33,100 nucleotides of DNA from a virus, in the IMG/VR virus record IMGVR_UViG_3300017917_001862, positions 1-33,100 of that record; one strand, given 5' to 3'. Made by a program: the position numbers and the translations under genes. The notes beneath the pieces were generated by a model. That model was not told where the DNA came from and did not search any database. It saw only the letters and a program-made list of their open reading frames with translations. Positions 1 to 6,674 of this stretch are shown here, piece by piece; the first letter of the stretch is position 1; the number at the start of each line of letters is the position of its first letter.

Positions 1-365
1 GACTTGCTACCGAGACCGAGAGCTCCAATGAAGGCGTTAGAATCAGTCTTAGTAGATTCAAAATAGGTAGTATAAATGTTTGTAACTTGTTCATGGCTAA
101 GTCCTGTACCGTAGTCACGGATTGAGAAATGAGGTTCAAGTGCATTGGGCAGGTGAACATCGAAAGGTGTTTCAGATTTACCTGCGGCGACATGACTATC
201 CACAGCATTGCAGGACAGTTCACGGATGATAGCACGGATCTTGTTAGCATACAGACCACTGGACAGAATGTTGAACGCCTTAGCACTATTGCGAATGCGG
301 AACTCTCCAATCTCGCCTACATTGGATAGAATAGCTTCGTTTTGTACGGCACTGTGAAGTTTCAT
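1..365 (-). CDS. rIIA: rIIA-like GHKL-type ATPase, N-terminal part (cut by window edge)
   Basis: About 121 residues are visible, starting MKLHSAVQNEAILSN at an ATG at 363-365; the gene runs off the left edge. The fragment has the ATP-binding (Bergerat) signature of GHKL proteins: an N-box RELSCNAVDSH near residues 49-59, a G1 box IRDYGTGLS near 82-90, and a glycine-rich GALGLGSK at the edge. Phage T4 rIIA, a membrane-associated protein involved in lysis timing and exclusion of other phages, has this fold and this kind of N terminus; that comparison is from family knowledge. The small gene at 366-536 ends directly against this start codon, so the two are probably co-translated. The fold is clear; the rIIA name is likely but rests on a fragment. 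Confidence 0.8.
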   Translation of the reverse strand, partial: MKLHSAVQNEAILSNVGEIGEFRIRNSAKAFNILSSGLYANKIRAIIRELSCNAVDSHVAAGKSETPFDVHLPNALEPHFSIRDYGTGLSHEQVTNIYTTYFESTKTDSNAFIGALGLGSK

Positions 366-536
366 TTATTGCTCCGAGAAAAGGTCAATGTCAGTTTGAA
401 GGTCTTCGATGGCGTAGTAAATTGTTTCTAGTGTTTCATCGGCACTGTCTCCGATGTACGCCTCACTAATTAGTTGTTGGGCTTGTTTAAGCAGTTCCAC
501 TGCCTTTTCAAGTTTGGGGATAGCGTTAGCCTTCAT
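366..536 (-). CDS. small helical protein of unknown function (56 aa)
   Basis: Reads MKANAIPKLEKAVELLKQ... and ends SEQ, 56 residues. The stop TAA (366-368) directly abuts the ATG of the rIIA-like gene, which suggests translational coupling. The sequence is acidic and predicted almost wholly helical, with heptad-like leucines in the first half. I do not recognise a family. A partner or accessory role for the rIIA-like protein is possible from position alone. Confidence 0.6.
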   Translation of the reverse strand: MKANAIPKLEKAVELLKQAQQLISEAYIGDSADETLETIYYAIEDLQTDIDLFSEQ

Positions 537-538
537 AA

Positions 539-793
539 TTAAACATAAAAGTCGGTATCAAAACCAAGTGTGAAATAAACTGCCTCGCGGACAGCAGTAT
601 CAGTAGCCTCGCCGAAGTCTTCGGGAAAACGCTCAGCCAGACTACGGAGTTCAGCATAGACTTGGGGCCAATCCATTTTGAGTACTTTAGCACTACGCAC
701 AATAGCATCAACCGCATCGTTACCAAAATCGGTGTACATTGCGTAATAGGGCTTAGTACCGAAAACTTCCTGAACGTCTGATTCAAAACTCAT
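539..793 (-). CDS. hypothetical phage protein (84 aa)
   Basis: Starts MSFESDVQEVFGTK with GGAG eight bases before the ATG, a good ribosome-binding site. It is acidic, with aromatic-rich patches (KPYYAMYTDFG near residues 14-24), and has no cysteines or membrane segment. A near-perfect sigma70 promoter lies just upstream (824-852), so this is probably the first gene of a transcript running into the 56-residue gene and rIIA. Function unknown. Confidence 0.7.
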   Translation of the reverse strand: MSFESDVQEVFGTKPYYAMYTDFGNDAVDAIVRSAKVLKMDWPQVYAELRSLAERFPEDFGEATDTAVREAVYFTLGFDTDFYV

Positions 794-823
794 TTCTTGC
801 TCCGTTAATCAATCAATACAAGT

Positions 824-852
824 ATTATAGCACCAAACCCATTTATTGTCAA
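824..852 (-). promoter_or_regulatory. sigma70-type promoter, conserved-spacer family copy 1
   Basis: Read on the minus strand: TTGACA (847-852), a 17-base spacer starting ATAAATGGGTTTGG, then TATAAT (824-829). Both hexamers match the consensus exactly. The spacer is nearly the same as in the copies at 17805-17833 and 18036-18064. It drives the gene at 539-793 and what follows. Confidence 0.85.
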
Positions 853-854
853 AT

Positions 855-1163
855 TTACCACGCATGATAAATGACCATGTAGTCAACTTTAGTATTACTT
901 TCTACAGGTCGGTAGACACATTGTTCGCCATCCCAGCCATCTTCATCCCAAAGAGGGTCACCTTGACAAATTGCAACAAAACGTACTACTTTTCCAGTGT
1001 GATGGCTACGCACATAAAACTCTCGGGGCATACCAAAATATTCGCTTGCCAATTTGAGTACTTTACGCTTACCATCAAATTCACACAATTTCAGGTCTAC
1101 TGTGGGAATAGATTTCATGTAAGCACGAAACAGTGCGGGATTGTTTTCAACAACTTTGTCCAA
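855..1163 (-). CDS. hypothetical protein (102 aa), TTG start
   Basis: The reading frame opens at a TTG (1161-1163) preceded by GGAG six bases away; there is no ATG near this point, so TTG is the likely start. The protein contains a Trp/Asp-rich stretch (PLWDEDGWDGEQC near residues 70-82) and a conserved-looking MPREFYVRSHHTG near 45-57. It ends three bases before the promoter that drives the next gene, and has its own promoter upstream at 1193-1221, so it may be a single-gene unit. No family recognised. Confidence 0.65.
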   Translation of the reverse strand: MDKVVENNPALFRAYMKSIPTVDLKLCEFDGKRKVLKLASEYFGMPREFYVRSHHTGKVVRFVAICQGDPLWDEDGWDGEQCVYRPVESNTKVDYMVIYHAW

Positions 1164-1192
1164 TTTCGACTCCGTTTATTTACTGTACCCAT

Positions 1193-1221
1193 AGTTTAGC
1201 ATAAAACGGAATTATTGTCAA
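1193..1221 (-). promoter_or_regulatory. sigma70-type promoter upstream of the 102-aa gene
   Basis: Minus strand TTGACA (1216-1221), 17-base spacer, TAAACT (1193-1198). The -35 is perfect. The -10 is weaker but is preceded by TGC, an extended -10 feature. The first spacer bases (ATAAT) resemble the conserved-spacer copies, though the rest differs. Confidence 0.6.
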
Positions 1222-1223
1222 AT

Positions 1224-1865
1224 TTAGAAAACGTGGGAACCTAGTGCTTCATCACGTACTCCAACTAATCCCTTCCAGAATGTATTGAATGCAATAGATT
1301 TCCTGGGTTGTGATAATTCAGAAATTGGCTCTACAAAATGACTTGAGTTAGACAAAAACAACACCATGTGATTTTTTAGATTGTTGTGGTCTTCGGGTTT
1401 GGCTTGTATATCACTTACAAGACTTTTTAATGAAACGTAGGATTTGTTTTTTGTAATGAAGTACGGTACCTCAGGCATGAACGATTCAATGTACAAGTTT
1501 AAGTTACTTGGATTATCGTCCAAATACATTACACCGCTTACAATACTAAAAGGATGAACATGGTCATGGTGGCTCTGACCGGGGTCTGTTATGTTGCCCC
1601 AACTGTTCGTCATGACCAGGTCATCGTAAAAGTGTGACATATTTAATGTGTGGTTGAGATACTGTTTGCAATCTTCTAGTATTAGCCGTTGACATTGTTT
1701 CAATGCATCCCTACCAAAAAAATCCATTTCAATACTTACCTTGTTGGCAATATTGGGCTTAAACGCTAATGTATCGAATTCTTTATTGATAGCGTCAAAA
1801 TCTAAAACACCAGACATGTCCTTAACTAAAATATATTTGCTAGCAGCATTAAAAAGCATTTCCAT
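1224..1865 (-). CDS. putative 2OG-Fe(II) oxygenase (TIGR02466/PF13759-like)
   Basis: This 213-residue protein resembles the small 2-oxoglutarate/Fe(II)-dependent dioxygenases often carried by large aquatic phages. Visible marks: NSWGNITDPG near residues 87-96, then SHHDHVHPFSIVSGVMYLDD near 98-117, holding the HxH metal ligands and the SGVxYL strand. Near the C terminus a further His lies in SNSSHFVEP, and PRKSIAFNTF carries the Arg expected to bind 2-oxoglutarate. The substrate cannot be told. I take the ATG at 1863-1865, just after the clpP stop; a TTG at 1881-1883 would add six residues inside clpP. It probably shares the clpP transcript. Confidence 0.75.
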   Translation of the reverse strand: MEMLFNAASKYILVKDMSGVLDFDAINKEFDTLAFKPNIANKVSIEMDFFGRDALKQCQRLILEDCKQYLNHTLNMSHFYDDLVMTNSWGNITDPGQSHHDHVHPFSIVSGVMYLDDNPSNLNLYIESFMPEVPYFITKNKSYVSLKSLVSDIQAKPEDHNNLKNHMVLFLSNSSHFVEPISELSQPRKSIAFNTFWKGLVGVRDEALGSHVF

Positions 1866-1866
1866 T

Positions 1867-2457
1867 TTAATTGCGACTTTCAATTACTTTGTCAGCGAGA
1901 CCGTACGTTACTGCTTGATATGCAGACATAAAATTATCACGTTCCATGTCTTGTGTCAATTCTTCAAATGTCTTACTAGCACTGTTGTGCTTAACATAGA
2001 TATTAGTTAAGTTGCGTTTCATTTCTAGAATTTCTTCTACTTGAATTAACATGTCAGTAGCCTGTCCACGTGCACCGCCACTAGGTTGATGAATCATGTG
2101 TCGTGCGTTTGGTAGGATAAAACGTTTGCCCTTCGCTCCAGCTTGAGCAAGCAATGAACCCATTGAACACGCTTGTCCCATAACAATTGTTTGTACATCG
2201 GGTCCAATAAATTGCATAGCATCATAAATGGCCATCCCAGCAGTGACACTCCCACCTGGGCTGTTGATGTATAGACTAATATCTTTAGTTGAATCTTCAC
2301 TTTCAAGATATAGTAACTGGGCGACAATAAGGTTCGCCATTTGGTCGTGAACTTCACCCTCTAGAAGGATAACACGGTCACGCAATAAACGACTGTAAAT
2401 ATCGTAACTACGTTCACCTTTAGATGTTTGTTCGAGGACGATTGGGACTAGAGACAT
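1867..2457 (-). CDS. clpP: ClpP-like ATP-dependent protease proteolytic subunit
   Basis: A full-length ClpP serine peptidase (196 aa), the barrel subunit that degrades proteins fed by a Clp ATPase. The catalytic triad is intact: Ser98 in GQACSMGS, His123 in MIHQPSGG, and Asp174 in MERDNFMSA. The start [20 protein letters not shown] lines up with the mature end of bacterial ClpP, so there is no propeptide to remove. A Cys replaces the usual Ala before the nucleophile region. The ATG has a strong GGAAG site, and a TTGACA-N16-TATAAT promoter lies just upstream. A phage ClpX with an intact ClpP-docking loop is encoded about 4 kb away. It could form its own 14-mer or mix with host ClpP; the sequence does not decide this. 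Confidence 0.95.
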   Translation of the reverse strand: MSLVPIVLEQTSKGERSYDIYSRLLRDRVILLEGEVHDQMANLIVAQLLYLESEDSTKDISLYINSPGGSVTAGMAIYDAMQFIGPDVQTIVMGQACSMGSLLAQAGAKGKRFILPNARHMIHQPSGGARGQATDMLIQVEEILEMKRNLTNIYVKHNSASKTFEELTQDMERDNFMSAYQAVTYGLADKVIESRN

Positions 2458-2480
2458 AAACTTCCTTGTAAATAAAAACT

Positions 2481-2508
2481 ATTATACAGGAAGTTTATGA
2501 TTTGTCAA
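2481..2508 (-). promoter_or_regulatory. sigma70-type promoter for clpP
   Basis: Minus strand TTGACA (2503-2508), 16-base spacer, TATAAT (2481-2486). Both hexamers are perfect. The -35 abuts the stop codon of the upstream gene, so clpP can be transcribed independently of the tagged protein gene at 2509-3933. Confidence 0.8.
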
Positions 2509-3933
2509 TTAATCGGTAACCTTAAATGATAGTCCGGCTGCGCCCGGATCTCCGGGACTGATTTTGGTATGTAATGCAACGTTGCCATCTACTTTACCAG
2601 GCCATAATACTTTGGTAATTAGCTTGCCACCGATAATACGTGTGAAGATTTGTACAAAGTTTTCGTCCAGTAATTCTAAGACAGTGCTTCTTAAACTAGG
2701 AATAACCCCACTGTTTATGATGCTCACCAATTCTTTAGTAACTACATAAACTAACTTACCACCATCTGTACCTTTACTTTTTTGAATACTTGGCGCGCTT
2801 ATTAATGGCAAGAACTTTTCTGGTATAGGTTCAGCACCTTTTGTTTTGATGTTTTTAAGAACCTGTCTCATATCTTCGCTATAGAATGGCAATAAATTTT
2901 TATACCGTTCCGGGACTGAATCTGGATAGTGTTTAGCTAACCAATTCATACCAGCAAAACCTTGCACTGCTGTTGGTGATACTTGAATGATATGATTGAT
3001 GAAATCAAGACCATTACCTGGTTTAATTTTAGCCTTACGCTTTTCAACTGAAGGGGAAAGACCACTCAATGATGGTGCAGCACCTGATGCTGTGCTACCT
3101 TTACCACCCTTACTACTTAGCATAATGGTGTGACCAGTTTGTGCGTTTTGTACGCCATAACTGTCAGCCAAACTAGCGTTTTGTTCACCTGGGAAAATAA
3201 CTGCTAGGTTAGAGAAGTCAGGTGACTTTAAGAATTTTAAGAATGCATCTTTCTTTGGGAAGTCAGCAATGTCTTTTGCCAATGCAAGAATACCTAAATA
3301 CTCGCCTGCGTCAATAGCAATCTTGCTTTGAATCTTTTCATCATATTGTTTAACTATAGGGATTTGTCCCTGATTCATTTGTGCGGCAACTTCTTTAATT
3401 GCTTTACCTAACTCACCTGCTTGATCCAATACTTTGTTGCTAGCAATGACATTGTACATATTGCCGGCATAAATTTCTTTATGTGCATCTAATGCACGTT
3501 TAATTTCTTCGTCAGTTGTTAATGTGATTCTATCTTTGGGCTTAGTGCCGGGCTTGTTAACAGGGTCAGCAGCAATGCCAATACCCAATGGCTGTACATT
3601 AACATCGCTAGTTGCTTGACCTTTTGCTGTTTGTAAATCTGCTTTTTCTAACTTACTTAATGAAACAGGACCTACGTCCTTCATATTAATAGTAATGCTA
3701 GGTAATGGTGCGTTTGGTTGTGTTTCCAGTTGCTGTAATGTCTGGGATACTATAGGGGCAATTCTTTTAGCCTCAGTAGGTTCTGGATAGTATTTATTAC
3801 CATCTTTGTCAATGAAGGGTGTACCTGCTTCTAGTTTTGCGACTAACGCTTGGGGTCTCCAAGATAAATGACGGGGGTCAAATAAATTTCCTGGAGTAAG
3901 TGGTGCTTCTGTTAAAAATTCGTTGGCTCTCAT
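2509..3933 (-). CDS. large protein with capsid-targeting-like N terminus; possible packaged nuclease
   Basis: The 474-residue product begins MRANEFLTEAPL, which closely resembles the T4 internal-protein capsid-targeting tag MKTYQEFIAEA that the gp21 protease cuts after L/I-x-E. Here LTE lies at residues 7-9. The body is soluble, rich in Lys, Pro and Gly. A segment near residues 254-285 (SLADSYG followed by IMLSSKGGKG) resembles the D...xK core loop of some PD-(D/E)XK nucleases, but this is a weak pattern. I do not recognise the family as a whole. A T4-late-like GATAAATA lies 20 bases before the ATG. Best guess: a virion-internal protein delivered with the DNA. Confidence 0.7.
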   Translation of the reverse strand: MRANEFLTEAPLTPGNLFDPRHLSWRPQALVAKLEAGTPFIDKDGNKYYPEPTEAKRIAPIVSQTLQQLETQPNAPLPSITINMKDVGPVSLSKLEKADLQTAKGQATSDVNVQPLGIGIAADPVNKPGTKPKDRITLTTDEEIKRALDAHKEIYAGNMYNVIASNKVLDQAGELGKAIKEVAAQMNQGQIPIVKQYDEKIQSKIAIDAGEYLGILALAKDIADFPKKDAFLKFLKSPDFSNLAVIFPGEQNASLADSYGVQNAQTGHTIMLSSKGGKGSTASGAAPSLSGLSPSVEKRKAKIKPGNGLDFINHIIQVSPTAVQGFAGMNWLAKHYPDSVPERYKNLLPFYSEDMRQVLKNIKTKGAEPIPEKFLPLISAPSIQKSKGTDGGKLVYVVTKELVSIINSGVIPSLRSTVLELLDENFVQIFTRIIGGKLITKVLWPGKVDGNVALHTKISPGDPGAAGLSFKVTD

Positions 3934-3953
3934 AATAAATATAACCTATGTTG

Positions 3954-3961
3954 TATTTATC
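3954..3961 (-). promoter_or_regulatory. candidate T4-like late promoter element (GATAAATAC)
   Basis: Minus strand GATAAATAC lies about 20 bases before the ATG of the tagged 474-residue protein, close to the T4 late consensus TATAAATA. T4-like late promoters have no -35, and none is seen here. The motif is short and AT-rich, so chance is a real possibility. Confidence 0.35.
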
Positions 3962-3965
3962 TGAT

Positions 3966-4517
3966 TTAGCACTTAAATAAGTTTTGATGTAGGAACCAGC
4001 GTCTTTTGCTGTGTGCGCTTTTTAATGAAATTCCGTGTTTCTTTAATTTTTCACGGAAGATAAAAAAGCTAGGACCATGACTCATAATAGGTTCTTTTCC
4101 TCTATTGAGTCTTTTTACCCCCTCAACGTCCCATTGATATTGATGGCACATTTCATGTGCTAATACTGTAATTAACCATTGACGGCAATACCATTTATCC
4201 ATCATGCGTATCTTACAGAAGCTCTTGGTCTTTGTGGGCATTTGAAGTGAGCCATAGCACATTCCCCAGTATTTCCTACATCTTGGCATAACTTCAATTT
4301 CAGGCATATTCAACTTGTTATTGAAAATATGCTTATTAAGCATCCGATATAAAGCCACGACCTCATCATAGTCGGTTCTATAACAAAGTCTCTTTTGATA
4401 TGCGACTGGTGGTAATTCCTCTCGCATAAGTTCGGATAAAGATGTTTTGCGGAACATAATACTATTTATGATACTTGTATTTTTGGGAATACGCATATAT
4501 TCAGGAAAAATATACAC
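3966..4517 (-). CDS. SprT-like zinc metallopeptidase
   Basis: A SprT/Spartan-type protein: HEMCH (residues 121-125 from the first start) gives the HExxH zinc and catalytic residues, and the third ligand is probably His147 in SHGPSFF. The family domain also shows as NKHIFNNKLNMPEIEV near 61-76 and the WGMCYG strand. SprT-like proteases act on DNA-bound or cross-linked proteins; in phages their targets are mostly unknown. The start is uncertain: the longest frame uses GTG at 4515-4517, while ATGs at 4494-4496 and 4455-4457 lack clear ribosome-binding sites. It is divergent from the plus-strand gene at 4559, leaving only about 40 bases for both control regions. Confidence 0.8.
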   Translation of the reverse strand: MYIFPEYMRIPKNTSIINSIMFRKTSLSELMREELPPVAYQKRLCYRTDYDEVVALYRMLNKHIFNNKLNMPEIEVMPRCRKYWGMCYGSLQMPTKTKSFCKIRMMDKWYCRQWLITVLAHEMCHQYQWDVEGVKRLNRGKEPIMSHGPSFFIFREKLKKHGISLKSAHSKRRWFLHQNLFKC

Positions 4518-4558
4518 ATATTTCCCAACCCGATTAAATATATTTTTAGGAGAAAATT

Positions 4559-4843
4559 ATGTCAGTAGAACTACTTGTAGGATTGGTTGTTATAGTCGGT
4601 GTGGGTTATTGGTTATATACCAGAAATTCCAAGAAAGATGTAGTAACAGAATCCACAACAGAAGCGCCTTATAAGGTTGAGGCTCCAGTGGCAGTTGCTC
4701 CTGTCGTAGAACCAGTTAAGACAGAAGCCCCTGTAGCAGAAGCTAAACCTAAGACTAAAGCTAAAAAGGCACCTGCAAAAGCAAAAGCACCTGCGAAAGC
4801 TAAGGCTCCAGCTAAAGCAAAAAAAGCTAAACCTGCTGCTTAA
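4559..4843 (+). CDS. membrane-anchored Lys/Ala/Pro-repeat protein (94 aa)
   Basis: The first 21 residues form one hydrophobic segment (LLVGLVVIVGVGYWLY), followed by a basic RNSKK, so the protein is probably anchored with its tail in the cytoplasm. The tail is low-complexity: Val/Pro/Glu-rich to about residue 62, then tandem APAKAK units to the end, resembling the C-terminal tail of histone H1-like proteins. Such tails can bind nucleic acid or other polyanions; that is inference. A good AGGAG site precedes the ATG. Its stop overlaps the next ATG by one base (TAATG), so it is coupled to the phosphoesterase-fold protein. Confidence 0.7.
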   Translation: MSVELLVGLVVIVGVGYWLYTRNSKKDVVTESTTEAPYKVEAPVAVAPVVEPVKTEAPVAEAKPKTKAKKAPAKAKAPAKAKAPAKAKKAKPAA

Positions 4844-5544
4844 TGAAGATAGGGTTTGATGTAATCAGCGACTTGAATTTAGACGCTGAGGATGAGTTCG
4901 ATTGGGAAGGGAAGGCTACCAGCCTGTACCTTATCATTGCCGGTAATATTAGTGATAATTTACGGGTTGTACATCAAACACTACTTCATCTAAGCCGACT
5001 TTATCAAGGTGTTTTCTACATAGGTGGGTCATTAGAATATGATTCTATGCACTTTGTAAGAAATCGCCATGAAGAATTAGCTAGATTATGTAAAACTATG
5101 AGCAACGTAGCTTATTTACATAAGCACGTTGTTATTATAAATGGTGTAGCTATACTTGGATGTAACGGTTGGTATGGAAACAAAATAGAGTTAACAACCG
5201 ATTTAGAAAAACTACATCTACATGCTCAAAATTTAGATGACGGTCAGTATCTAACGGCAAGTTTAGAAAAATTACAACTACATTTAGATGTTAAAAAAAT
5301 TGTGATTGTCACTCATTCAGCGCCCGGTCCCGAACTATTTTTTGGTGAAGAACCTAGCAATATATCAGAATATTTTGCGCTAAAAAATGCACTTGTTAGC
5401 GACACTGAAATGAAAGTGACTCACTGGATTTACGGTAGCTATCACAAAAACGTTGATACCGTTATTGATAACATCAATTACGTCAACAATTCAAGTTACA
5501 GTAAAGACCCTTATTGGCCTAAGCGACTTGATATAGAGATTTAA
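4843..5544 (+). CDS. metallophosphoesterase-fold protein with degenerate active site
   Basis: The 233-residue sequence follows the layout of small calcineurin-like phosphoesterases: ISDLNLD at 8-14, IIAGNISD at 31-38, YIGGSLEY at 59-66, VAILGCNGWY at 102-111, VTHSAPGP at 156-163, and IYGSYHKNVD at 196-205. Measured against the family motifs (DxH, GDxxD, GNHE, H, GHxH), the metal ligands are mostly gone: DxH became DLN, GD became GN, GNHE became GSLE, and GHxH became GSYH. Only the THSAP histidine and the last His remain. I infer it cannot hydrolyse by the usual two-metal mechanism and may bind a ligand instead. Coupled by TAATG overlap to the membrane protein before it. Confidence 0.75.
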   Translation: MKIGFDVISDLNLDAEDEFDWEGKATSLYLIIAGNISDNLRVVHQTLLHLSRLYQGVFYIGGSLEYDSMHFVRNRHEELARLCKTMSNVAYLHKHVVIINGVAILGCNGWYGNKIELTTDLEKLHLHAQNLDDGQYLTASLEKLQLHLDVKKIVIVTHSAPGPELFFGEEPSNISEYFALKNALVSDTEMKVTHWIYGSYHKNVDTVIDNINYVNNSSYSKDPYWPKRLDIEI

Positions 5545-5846
5545 GCCTCAGCTTCTACTTTAATTTGTAGAGGATATCCTTGACTACGTGCGTCAAGTGT
5601 GACTTCAATACCCTTTTGTTCAGCGATTTCGTAGGGCAATACTGCAACTACTGCGCTGCCTTCTTGGTGTATGTTATGTGTTAGTGAGGTAGCAGTTTCT
5701 TCGTTATAATTAAAATAACTAATCAAACTATTAACCACGAAATTCATTGTAGTAACTTCATCGTTAATATAGATGATTTTGTACAGAGGAGGCTCAGCCA
5801 AGCTAAGGTTGGGTTTGATTTTTGTTTTGGTATCTGCTTTAGACAT
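5541..5846 (-). CDS. clpS: ClpS-like adaptor protein
   Basis: About 101 residues from the ATG at 5844-5846; a GTG further upstream would add 12 residues across a hairpin and is unlikely. The ClpS core is complete: PPLYKIIYINDEVTTMNFVV, then NIHQEGSAVVAVLPYEIAEQ, ending SQGYPLQIKVE. In bacteria ClpS hands N-degron substrates (N-end rule) to ClpA, not ClpX. The binding-pocket motif is NDE where NDD is usual. No ClpA is in this window, so it may act with host ClpA or elsewhere in the genome. It is convergent with the plus-strand phosphoesterase-like gene (4-base overlap). Confidence 0.9.
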   Translation of the reverse strand: MSKADTKTKIKPNLSLAEPPLYKIIYINDEVTTMNFVVNSLISYFNYNEETATSLTHNIHQEGSAVVAVLPYEIAEQKGIEVTLDARSQGYPLQIKVEAEA

Positions 5847-5862
5847 AATAGTACTCTTAATG

Positions 5863-5884
5863 GAGTGCGAGTTTCCCCGCACTC
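5863..5884 (-). promoter_or_regulatory. leader hairpin before clpS
   Basis: GAGTGCG (5863-5869) pairs with CGCACTC (5878-5884) around an 8-base loop: a perfect 7-bp stem between a candidate promoter and the clpS ATG. There is no U-run after it on the minus strand, so a terminator is less likely than a leader structure or RNA-processing signal. Confidence 0.45.
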
Positions 5885-5901
5885 GTATTTAACATGACTG
5901 T

Positions 5902-5930
5902 ATTATCTTATTTATTGTAAGAAATAGCAA
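5902..5930 (-). promoter_or_regulatory. candidate promoter for clpS inside the end of hsp20
   Basis: Minus strand TTGCTA (5925-5930), 17-base spacer, GATAAT (5902-5907). Moderate match. It would start RNA roughly ten bases before the 5863-5884 hairpin. Confidence 0.4.
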
Positions 5931-6351
5931 TCTTCTTGGGCTTTTGTTCCTCAGGAACATAACGCTCTAGGCTGATAGTTAGGATACCGTTTGCAACTTC
6001 AGCACCTTTAACTTCAACGTTGTCCGCTAATGTCCATACACGGGTGAAATTACGTGCAGAGATACCGCGATGCAAATATTCACGCTCGTTATTCAACTCT
6101 GTAGCCTGGTCACCAGTAACAGTTAGTTGATTCTTTTCGATTTGGACATTGATATCCCCTTCCTTAAATCCGGCAACCGCAAGTTCAATAGTAAACTTGT
6201 CCTCACTGTGTTTAATCACATTGTAAGGAGGGTAGTTTGAACTGGCTTGTTGTGTTGTGTTACGCAATAGTTCGTCAAACATGTTGTCGAAACCAACTGC
6301 GAATTTGTGAATGGAAGGAATATCCAAGGAACGTAGTGATAGATTTGTCAT
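5908..6351 (-). CDS. hsp20: Hsp20/IbpA-type small heat shock protein
   Basis: The 147-residue protein has the IbpA-like N terminus (SIHKFAVGFDNMFDELL, residues 13-29), then an alpha-crystallin domain from about 40 to 130. Recognisable pieces include YNVIKHSEDKFTIELAVAGF and the strand GILTISLERYVPEE. It ends KKIAISYNK, with the I-x-I type tail used for oligomer formation. These proteins hold unfolding proteins soluble for refolding or degradation, which fits the Clp genes next to it. AAGGAG precedes the ATG. Small heat shock proteins are well known in cyanophages and other large phages. Confidence 0.93.
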   Translation of the reverse strand: MTNLSLRSLDIPSIHKFAVGFDNMFDELLRNTTQQASSNYPPYNVIKHSEDKFTIELAVAGFKEGDINVQIEKNQLTVTGDQATELNNEREYLHRGISARNFTRVWTLADNVEVKGAEVANGILTISLERYVPEEQKPKKIAISYNK

Positions 6352-6412
6352 TTTTTTCTCCTTTTAAGCAAGATGACATGTTTCAGACCCGACCATCGGC
6401 ATCTGAATACGT

Positions 6413-6420
6413 ATTTATTT
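6413..6420 (-). promoter_or_regulatory. candidate T4-like late promoter element upstream of hsp20
   Basis: Minus strand AATAAATAC lies about 60 bases before the hsp20 ATG, in the bS21-hsp20 gap. It is one mismatch from TATAAATA. Support is only motif similarity and intergenic position. Confidence 0.25.
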
Positions 6421-6458
6421 TAGAAAAAATACGCAAAAAAATCTATTATTTTGGAACA

Positions 6459-6674
6459 TTAAAACATCTTCTTGGGTAGAGTCTGGTCACGCAAGTATTT
6501 TTGCCATCTGCGCTTAGCCTGGCCCTTTGCGAGTTTTCTACGCACAGTGGGTTTCACAAACTCTTGTCTTTCTCTGACCTCTTGAAGTAACCCAGAATCA
6601 GCAATCTTCTTTTTGAATTTGCGTAATGCTTTTTCTACGTTACCATCCTGTACTAAAACTACTCTACCTTTCAT
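6459..6674 (-). CDS. rpsU: bacterial-type ribosomal protein bS21
   Basis: The 71-residue basic protein matches bS21 along its length: VVLVQDGNVEKALRKFKKKI near residues 5-24, then GLLQEVRERQEFVKPTVRRK, then a basic tail. bS21 sits on the 30S platform near the anti-Shine-Dalgarno sequence and affects initiation. Phage copies are known from metagenomic huge phages and are thought to bias ribosomes toward phage messages. Its ATG overlaps the clpX stop (ATGA), so it is translated with ClpX. Length is typical, so it is likely functional. Confidence 0.93.
   Translation of the reverse strand: MKGRVVLVQDGNVEKALRKFKKKIADSGLLQEVRERQEFVKPTVRRKLAKGQAKRRWQKYLRDQTLPKKMF

Noticed and set aside
846-1199. 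A 117-codon plus-strand frame
   Set aside because: Antisense to the 102-aa gene and crosses two minus-strand promoters; composition is that of a shadow frame.
5863-5884. Hairpin as a rho-independent terminator of hsp20
   Set aside because: No U-tract follows the stem on the minus strand.
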